Made by a program: the position numbers and the translations under genes | The notes under the pieces: model-generated | What the model was told of the DNA's origin: nothing | Database searches by the model: none | Seen by the model: only the letters and a program-made list of their open reading frames with translations | Assembly: GCA_002310155.1 (NCBI GenBank) | Contig: DBYF01000005.1 | Coordinates: 6,483 to 18,638, forward strand | Direction: 5' to 3' | DNA length: 12,156 bases | Source: Mageeibacillus sp. UBA1193 | GTDB lineage: Bacteria > Bacillota > Clostridia > Saccharofermentanales > Saccharofermentanaceae | In this document: one piece after another, positions 7,332 to 12,156 of the stretch | Numbering within the stretch: position 1 is the first letter of the stretch | Layout: every line of letters begins with the position of its first letter

Positions 7332-8288
7332 ATGGATAATAGAAAGTTTAGAACACTGAGAAAGCTCTCAGCTGTAGTACTGGTTCTTTCGGTCCTTTTT
7401 GCTCTGACCGGCTGTATCCGTTACGAAGCTAAGACAACAGTTAAGACAGATGGTACATGTGATTTTACATTCACATATGCTATCGCTGATGTTGCTTCTT
7501 CCGGTGACACCAACATGGCTGATAGTGCGATGGAGAAGTTCCTCGACACAGACTGGGATGTTGATGAGTATGAGGAGAAGGCTGAAAATACATCATACAA
7601 GGGCTTCACAGCTACACTGTCGAATGTTGATCTTCTTGATCTTCCGGATGAGCTCGCTGCTGTAGACATCAAGGGCATCACCGTTGAGGAAGAAGACGGC
7701 GAGTACACAATGTCCTGGGATGCTTCTTCTACATCTGCTGATGCTCAGGGCCAGGGTGTTACTGCTGACAATCTCGACCAGTACGGCGGATACATGAGAG
7801 TCGTTCTCCAGCTCCCGGGCAAGGTTATCGAGTCCAATGGTGAAGAGTCCAATGGCGGTAAGACAGTTACATGGAATCTCCTCGATCTCGAAGAAGATAC
7901 GCTCGAAGCAAGATTCAACCTGAAGTCTTCCGGTTCCAAGCTTCCGCTTGGCCTGATCCTCGGTATCGTTGGTGGCGTAGTTGCTGTTGCAGTCATCGTA
8001 GTTGTTATCGTTATGATCTCCAAGAAGAAGAAGAACAATGCTCCGGATCCGGTAGCTCCTGCTGCTTTCCCGCAGGCTCCGGTTGCACCTCAGGCATTCC
8101 CGCAGGCTCCTGTAGCTCCGCAGGCATTCCCGCAGGCTCCGGCAGCTCCTGTAGCTCCGCAGGCTCCGGTTGCTCCTCAGGCTCCGGCTATGCCGCAGAC
8201 AATGCCTGTAGCACCTGCTCCGGAAGCTCCGGCTGCTCCGCAGGCTCCGTCGAATGACCCGCAGAATCCGGGTGCTCCGACAGTTTAA
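7332..8288 (+). CDS. LppM-like lipoprotein with C-terminal membrane segment and Pro/Ala/Gln-rich tail
   Basis: This gene encodes 318 residues. ATG 7332 is chosen because GGAGG at 7322-7326 lies five bases upstream and the signal peptide starts there; an in-frame ATG at 7308 lacks a site. The lipobox LTGC puts the lipidated Cys at residue 28. Directly after it, CIRYEAKTTVKTDGTCDFTFTYA resembles the start of the LppM domain of actinobacterial lipoproteins (a comparison from memory). The extracellular domain runs to about 203. Residues 205-229 form a transmembrane helix followed by KKKK, and the last 84 residues are a low-complexity tail with 26 prolines in AP, QAP and QAFP units, probably cytoplasmic by the positive-inside rule. 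The function is unknown. The strong preference for GCT, CTC, AAG and ACA codons, unlike the neighbouring lipoprotein, suggests high expression. It is monocistronic, with its own promoter and terminator. Confidence 0.85.
   Translation: MDNRKFRTLRKLSAVVLVLSVLFALTGCIRYEAKTTVKTDGTCDFTFTYAIADVASSGDTNMADSAMEKFLDTDWDVDEYEEKAENTSYKGFTATLSNVDLLDLPDELAAVDIKGITVEEEDGEYTMSWDASSTSADAQGQGVTADNLDQYGGYMRVVLQLPGKVIESNGEESNGGKTVTWNLLDLEEDTLEARFNLKSSGSKLPLGLILGIVGGVVAVAVIVVVIVMISKKKKNNAPDPVAPAAFPQAPVAPQAFPQAPVAPQAFPQAPAAPVAPQAPVAPQAPAMPQTMPVAPAPEAPAAPQAPSNDPQNPGAPTV
8071..8250 (+). repeat. Tandem repeats encoding the QAPVAPQAFP tail
   Basis: A 30-base unit at 8071-8100 is repeated at 8101-8130 with a few changes, and shorter derived units (caggctccg-type) continue to about 8250. 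The repeat encodes Pro/Ala/Gln-rich decapeptides of the lipoprotein tail. The unit length preserves the reading frame. Confidence 0.8.
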
Positions 8289-8315
8289 TGTTCAGTAACT
8301 GAATATGACACTCAG

Positions 8316-8343
8316 GGAGCTGCCGCAAGGCAGCTCCTTTTTT
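8316..8343 (+). terminator. Rho-independent terminator after the LppM-like gene
   Basis: GGAGCTGCC (8316-8324) pairs perfectly with GGCAGCTCC (8329-8337) around a GCAA tetraloop and is followed by six T (8338-8343). It separates the lipoprotein unit from the phosphonate operon. Confidence 0.95.
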
Positions 8344-8389
8344 GTTCCCGGAATTATGTAAAGGAAGAGTTAAGGATACTCATTTTTTC

Positions 8390-8417
8390 TTGCGTGATCT
8401 GCTGAGAAGTGTATAAT
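8390..8417 (+). promoter_or_regulatory. Promoter of the phosphonate operon
   Basis: TTGCGT (8390-8395) and a consensus TATAAT (8412-8417) are 16 bases apart. The predicted start near 8424 gives a leader of about 47 bases before the first gene. It lies directly after the preceding terminator, so the operon has an independent start. Confidence 0.75.
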
Positions 8418-8422
8418 GGATT

Positions 8423-8459
8423 TGTTCAATATCCGAAATGATACATTTAAAAATGAACA
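8423..8459. promoter_or_regulatory. Short inverted repeat in the operon leader, possible operator
   Basis: TGTTCA (8423-8428) and TGAACA (8454-8459) are exact inverted repeats 25 bases apart. They span the predicted transcription start and reach the first gene's AGGTGA ribosome binding site. It could be a binding site for the winged-helix domain of the first gene, or a weak RNA hairpin near the RBS. Six-base arms can occur by chance. Confidence 0.25.
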
Positions 8460-8470
8460 GGTGAATGAAT

Positions 8471-9361
8471 ATGAGTCTGCAAAGAAAACATTTTGATATC
8501 TTAGTGGCGCTTGAGGGCGCGAAGGAAGCGCTGACACAGCGCGATCTGGAGAAGATCACCGAGTATTCCCTAGGCACGATCAATAAAGTGTACCGGGAAC
8601 TCGATAGAGATGGACTGGTCGAAGGAGGCCGGATCACGGCCAAGGGTATCGAGGCTCTCGAGCCGTATCGCGCCAAGCGCGCTGTGTTCATTGCGGCGGG
8701 TTTCGGATCCAGAATGGTACCGATCACACTGAATACACCGAAGCCGCTGGTACGTGTTCACGGCAAGCGCATCATCGAGACACTTCTGGACGCATGCCTC
8801 GAAGCTGAAATCGAGGAGATCTACATCGTAAGAGGTTATCTCGGCGAGCAGTTCGATCAGCTCCTCTATAAGTATCCGATGCTGAAGTTCCTGGATAATC
8901 CTGTATATAACGAAGCGAATAATATCTCGAGTGCGATGGTCGCGAGACACCTGTTCTCCGGCTCTTATGTATTCGAGGCGGACCTTCTGCTGTCGAATCC
9001 GAAGATCATTACCAAATACCACTATACTTCCGACTTCCTGGCGATCCTGATGGATAGAACGGATGACTGGTGCTTCGTTGTAAAGGACGGCGTCATCAAG
9101 GAAGAGAAGGTCGGTGGCGAGAACTGCTGGCAGATGGTCGGCATCTCCTTCTGGAACAAAGAAGACGGCAAGAAGCTTGAAGAAGATATCCCGTCCGTCT
9201 TTAACGGTCCGGGTGGAAAAGAACGCTACTGGGAGCAGGTCCCGCTCGTATATAAGAAAGAGAATTATAAAGTCGAAGTCCGTGCCTGCAAGGCTGACGA
9301 TATCGTCGAGATCGATACCTTCAGAGAGCTGAAGGCGATCGACCCGGCCTATGACGTATAA
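8471..9361 (+). CDS. pntC: Winged-helix / nucleotidyltransferase fusion, probable CTP:2-aminoethylphosphonate cytidylyltransferase (PntC/LicC-like)
   Basis: This gene encodes 296 residues. ATG 8471 is chosen because AGGTGA (8459-8464) is six bases upstream; ATG 8465 would touch the site. Residues 1-65 are a MarR-like winged helix-turn-helix (LTQRDLEKIT...LGTINKVYRELDRDGLV). Residues 70-296 are a sugar-nucleotidyltransferase-fold domain: AAGFGSRMVPITLNTPKPL at 75-93 with the nucleotide-binding glycines and Lys91, NEANNISSA at 147-155 as in LicC, EADLLL at 169-174 with a metal-binding Asp, and VEIDTFREL at 279-287. Relatives attach CMP to phosphocholine (LicC) or AEP (PntC). The AEP-making genes downstream favour CMP-AEP formation. 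The N-terminal domain could regulate the operon or be a structural leftover. The symbol is by context, not proven specificity; a sugar-phosphate or phosphocholine substrate remains possible. Confidence 0.75.
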   Translation: MSLQRKHFDILVALEGAKEALTQRDLEKITEYSLGTINKVYRELDRDGLVEGGRITAKGIEALEPYRAKRAVFIAAGFGSRMVPITLNTPKPLVRVHGKRIIETLLDACLEAEIEEIYIVRGYLGEQFDQLLYKYPMLKFLDNPVYNEANNISSAMVARHLFSGSYVFEADLLLSNPKIITKYHYTSDFLAILMDRTDDWCFVVKDGVIKEEKVGGENCWQMVGISFWNKEDGKKLEEDIPSVFNGPGGKERYWEQVPLVYKKENYKVEVRACKADDIVEIDTFRELKAIDPAYDV

Positions 9362-9385
9362 GAAAAGAAAGAAGGAAGAATGAAC

Positions 9386-10516
9386 ATGGAACCAGTAAAA
9401 AGAAACATCCTTTTAAATCCGGGTCCGTCGACAACAACGGACAGCGTAAAGTACGCACAGGTCGTACCGGACATCTGTCCGCGTGAGAAAGAGTTCGCAG
9501 GTCTCATGAAGGGCCTTCGTGAGGATCTCGTAAGAGTCGTACACGGAGATCTTCAGGAATATACTTCAGTGCTCTTCTGCGGATCGGGAACGATCAACAT
9601 CGACGTATGCATCAACTCCCTTCTTCCGGAAGGAAAGAAGGTCCTCGTGATCAATAACGGCGCTTACTCTTCCCGTGCGGTCGAGATCTGCCAGTACTAC
9701 GGACTTCCGCATATCGACCTGAAGTTCCCGGTCGATGAGCGTCCGGATCTTTCTGTTGTTGAAGAGACTCTGAAGAATAACCCGGATATCGGACTTGTTC
9801 ACACGACACATAACGAGACGGGAACAGGTATCCTCAATCCGATCCGTGAGATCGGTGCGCTGGTTCATAAGTACGGTGCGGTCTTTACGGTCGATACCAC
9901 GAGCACATACGCGATGCGTCCGATCAACATCAAAGAAGACAACGTCGACTTCCTCATGGCTTCCGCACAGAAGGGCCTGATGGCGATGACAGGTCTGTCG
10001 TTTGTCGTCGGTAACCGCGCGATCCTCGAGGCATCGCAGAACAATCCGAAGAGAAGTTATTACTGCAATCTTTTCCTGCAGTATGACTGCTTCGAGAAGA
10101 CAGGCGAGATGCACTTTACTCCGCCGGTACAGACGATCTACGCGACGATCCAAGCGCTGAAAGAGTACTGGGCAGAAGGTGAAGAAGCGAAGTGGGCACG
10201 CCACACGAGAGTCTTTGACGCGATCAACGATGGCCTCGAGGAACTCGGCTTCCGTCAGGTCATTAAGCCGGAATGGAGAACAGGTCTCGTATCCTCCGCG
10301 ATCTATCCGGACGATCCGAACTGGAGCTTCGAGAAGGTGCATGACTACTGCTATGAGCGCGGTTTCACCATCTATCCCGGAAAGATCTCTACAACAAATA
10401 CATTCCGCCTCTGCGCGCTCGGCGCGATCGATGCTCCGGATATCGCGGACTTCTTCAAGGTGTTCCGTGAAGCTCTTGAGACGACAGGCGTGAAGATCCC
10501 GGTCCAGTATAAGTAA
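9386..10516 (+). CDS. phnW: 2-aminoethylphosphonate--pyruvate transaminase-like enzyme
   Basis: This gene encodes 376 residues of a fold-type I PLP aminotransferase (class V), with LLNPGPSTTT at 9-18 typical of 2-aminoethylphosphonate transaminases, the PLP phosphate-binding FCGSGTINI at 64-72, VDTTST at 169-174 with cofactor-binding Asp170, and SAQKGLMAMTG at 193-203 with the Schiff-base Lys196. Arg341 in TFRLCALG probably binds the substrate carboxylate. In degradation PhnW turns AEP plus pyruvate into phosphonoacetaldehyde and alanine. Here, next to PEP mutase and decarboxylase, it should run the other way and make AEP. ATG 9386 is nine bases after AAGGA (9372-9376); ATG 9380 would add two residues but is only three bases from the site. 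The gap to the previous gene is short, so they are likely cotranscribed. Alanine:glyoxylate or serine:pyruvate relatives are less likely given context. Confidence 0.88.
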   Translation: MEPVKRNILLNPGPSTTTDSVKYAQVVPDICPREKEFAGLMKGLREDLVRVVHGDLQEYTSVLFCGSGTINIDVCINSLLPEGKKVLVINNGAYSSRAVEICQYYGLPHIDLKFPVDERPDLSVVEETLKNNPDIGLVHTTHNETGTGILNPIREIGALVHKYGAVFTVDTTSTYAMRPINIKEDNVDFLMASAQKGLMAMTGLSFVVGNRAILEASQNNPKRSYYCNLFLQYDCFEKTGEMHFTPPVQTIYATIQALKEYWAEGEEAKWARHTRVFDAINDGLEELGFRQVIKPEWRTGLVSSAIYPDDPNWSFEKVHDYCYERGFTIYPGKISTTNTFRLCALGAIDAPDIADFFKVFREALETTGVKIPVQYK

Positions 10517-10563
10517 AGCCGCACCACGAGTGCTTTTGCATAAGAATAGTAAGGAGAATCATA

Positions 10564-11859
10564 ATGAAAACAGCTTACACATGTTTCTGCACAGACGTCA
10601 TCCATGAAGGCCATATGAATATCATCAACGAGGCAAAGAAGCTCGGTAAGGTCATCGTCGGATGCCTCTCGGACCAGGTACTGATCCGTTATAACAAGTT
10701 CCCGACGATCTCCCAGGAAGAGCGTATGCGCCTTTATAAGACGATCCCTGGCATCGACCAGGTCGTTCTTCAGGAGCAGATGCAGTACGATGATGTCATC
10801 GCGCTGATCCACCCGGATTACGTCGTTCACGGCGATAACTGGAAAGAGGGACCGGAGAGCACGATCCGTGCGCATGTCGAGGAACTCCTTTCCGAATACG
10901 GCGGAGAGCTCGTCGATGTTCCTTATACATTTAATGAGAAGGTCAGAAAGATCGACCTGCAGCTTAGAGAAAAGCTCGCGATGCCGGAGTACAGAAGAAA
11001 GAGACTCCGCCAGCTGATCGAGATGACTCCGATCGTGAAGGCGATGGAAGCTCACAGCGGTCTGACCGGTCTTATCGTTGAGAAGACGGTCGTCGAGCAC
11101 GAAGGTAAGCTCGACCAGTTCGACGCGATGTGGGTCAGCTCCCTTTGCGACAGTACTGCGAAGGGTAAGCCGGACATCGAGCTTGTAGATATGACCTCCC
11201 GTTTCAGAACGATCGAGGATATCACGGAAGTTACCACTAAGCCGATCATCTTCGACGGTGATACAGGAGGACTTACCGAGCACTTCGTATACACAGTAAG
11301 ATCCCTCGAGAGACTGGGCGTTTCCGCAGTCATCATCGAGGACAAGACAGGCCTTAAGAAGAACTCCCTGTTCGGTACGGAAGTGAAGCAGACCCAGGCG
11401 ACCATCGAGGAATTCTCCGAGAAGATCGCGGCAGGTAAGAAGGCCCAGCTCACCGATGACTTCATGATCATCGCCCGTATCGAGAGCCTGATCCTCGAGC
11501 GTGGAATGGAAGATGCGCTGGAGCGTGCTTTTGCTTTCGTAAAGGCAGGCGCCGACGGCATCATGATCCACAGCAGAAAGAAGGATCCGGCAGAGATCTG
11601 CGAGTTCTGTGATAAGTTCAGGGCACAGGATCCGAAGACACCGATCGTCGTTGTTCCGACATCTTTCAATACGATCACGGAAGAAGAACTGGCCGCTCAC
11701 GGCGTCAACATCGTTATCTACGCCAACCAGCTCACCAGATCCGCGTTCCCGGCGATGCAGCAGACCGCGGAAGATATCCTGAAGTATCACAGAGCGAAGG
11801 AAGTCGATGACCGCCTGATGTCCATCAAGAACATCATCACGCTGATCGACGAGATCTGA
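10564..11859 (+). CDS. aepX: Phosphoenolpyruvate mutase with N-terminal cytidylyltransferase-like domain
   Basis: This gene encodes 431 residues; the start has AAGGAG seven bases upstream. Residues 1-135 are a nucleotidylyltransferase-like domain with HEGH at 14-17, the HxGH nucleotide-binding signature of glycerol-3-phosphate and phosphoethanolamine cytidylyltransferases, and HGDNWKEGPESTIR at 89-102. The RTxGISTT motif of those enzymes is not evident. Residues about 150-430 are the PEP mutase (isocitrate lyase fold): VSSLCDS at 191-197, DGDTGG at 231-236 with metal-binding Asp, the PEP mutase signature EDKTGLKKNS at 259-268, ARIES at 304-308 and HSRKKDP at 336-342. PEP mutase makes phosphonopyruvate from PEP and starts nearly all phosphonate biosynthesis. 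The two-domain form is known in this family; the job of the N-terminal domain is unclear. The PEP mutase call is firm; cytidylyltransferase activity is inferred only. Confidence 0.93.
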   Translation: MKTAYTCFCTDVIHEGHMNIINEAKKLGKVIVGCLSDQVLIRYNKFPTISQEERMRLYKTIPGIDQVVLQEQMQYDDVIALIHPDYVVHGDNWKEGPESTIRAHVEELLSEYGGELVDVPYTFNEKVRKIDLQLREKLAMPEYRRKRLRQLIEMTPIVKAMEAHSGLTGLIVEKTVVEHEGKLDQFDAMWVSSLCDSTAKGKPDIELVDMTSRFRTIEDITEVTTKPIIFDGDTGGLTEHFVYTVRSLERLGVSAVIIEDKTGLKKNSLFGTEVKQTQATIEEFSEKIAAGKKAQLTDDFMIIARIESLILERGMEDALERAFAFVKAGADGIMIHSRKKDPAEICEFCDKFRAQDPKTPIVVVPTSFNTITEEELAAHGVNIVIYANQLTRSAFPAMQQTAEDILKYHRAKEVDDRLMSIKNIITLIDEI

Positions 11860-11899
11860 TCACACGAAGCGCGCAGCGCGGATTTATAAGGAGTAAATC

Positions 11900-12156
11900 A
11901 TGAAAGTAGAAAAACTTGTAGAGATCATTGGATCTGATTTTTATACCGGTGTTCCGGATTCCCAGCTGAAAGCACTTTGCAATTACCTGATGCATACTTA
12001 CGGCATCGATGCGCATCACCACGTGATCGCGGCAAATGAAGGTAACTGCACGGCCCTGGCTGCTGGTTATCACCTCGCGACAGGTAAGGTGCCGGTCGTG
12101 TACATGCAGAACAGCGGTGAGGGTAACATCATCAACCCGGTCGCCAGCCTTCTGAA
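11900..12156 (+). CDS. aepY: Phosphonopyruvate decarboxylase, N-terminal part (runs off window)
   Basis: This gene gives 85 full codons before the right edge. ATG 11900 has AAGGAG (11888-11893) six bases upstream. The sequence has the N-terminal thiamine-diphosphate enzyme pattern of phosphonopyruvate decarboxylase: FYTGVPDSQLKAL near residues 14-26, AANEGNCTALAAGYHLATGK around 44-63 with the conserved Glu that activates the thiamine cofactor, and MQNSGEGNIINP around 69-80. The enzyme converts phosphonopyruvate to phosphonoacetaldehyde, pulling the unfavourable PEP mutase reaction forward, and feeds the transaminase. It follows aepX after 40 bases with no terminator. About three quarters of the usual ~375-residue protein is missing beyond the edge. 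Confidence 0.93.
   Translation, partial: MKVEKLVEIIGSDFYTGVPDSQLKALCNYLMHTYGIDAHHHVIAANEGNCTALAAGYHLATGKVPVVYMQNSGEGNIINPVASLL

Noticed and set aside
8291..8303. Palindrome TTCAGTAACTGAA after the LppM-like stop
   Set aside because: It is only 13 bases long and sits next to a perfect terminator; no role can be supported beyond chance.
9566..10342. Minus-strand open frame opposite the AEP transaminase gene
   Set aside because: The plus strand carries all PLP-enzyme motifs; the minus frame has no domain or RBS.
10372..11790. Long open frame on the minus strand (472 codons) opposite aepX
   Set aside because: It lies antisense to a gene with clear PEP mutase motifs, has no RBS or recognisable domain, and its openness follows from the codon bias of the real gene.
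1..12156. CRISPR array, insertion sequence or prophage
   Set aside because: No spaced direct repeats, transposase, integrase or terminal inverted repeats were seen; the only repeats are in-frame coding repeats.

Overview
The window (about 50% GC, nearly every gene on the + strand, AGGAGG-type ribosome binding sites) looks like chromosomal DNA of an anaerobic member of the Clostridia (Bacillota). The combination of a HemZ-type radical SAM protein, a type II pantothenate kinase, a clostridial-style seryl-tRNA synthetase C-terminus and diderm-independent lipoproteins supports this. The genus cannot be read from the sequence.

Left part (1-5726): the 3' end of serS, a membrane-anchored exported protein of unknown function (363-1382), then a tightly packed, translationally coupled run: coaW (type II pantothenate kinase), a DUF1624/heparan-alpha-glucosaminide N-acetyltransferase-like membrane protein, a DUF3810 membrane protein with an HExxH motif, and hemZ. 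The last four genes overlap or abut at their stop/start codons, so they are probably one transcript.

Middle part (5727-8343): single-gene units. A lipoprotein with Thr/Glu repeats and a gluzincin-like HExxH...EG motif has its own extended -10 box. A tRNA-Pro(UGG) gene has a clear promoter and a rho-independent terminator. A lipoprotein resembling the LppM family has a C-terminal membrane segment and a Pro/Ala/Gln-rich tail, and ends at a strong terminator.

Right part (8390-12156, running off the edge): a phosphonate operon with its own sigma-A-type promoter. It encodes, in order, a winged-helix/nucleotidyltransferase fusion (PntC/LicC-like), a 2-aminoethylphosphonate transaminase, a phosphoenolpyruvate mutase with an N-terminal cytidylyltransferase-like domain, and the start of phosphonopyruvate decarboxylase. 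Together these would convert PEP to phosphonopyruvate, then phosphonoacetaldehyde, then 2-aminoethylphosphonate (AEP), and activate AEP as CMP-AEP, presumably to decorate a cell-surface glycan or lipid. The transferase that would use CMP-AEP is not in the window. The most unusual features are the DNA-binding domain fused to the nucleotidyltransferase and the presence of two separate nucleotidyltransferase-type domains in one short pathway.
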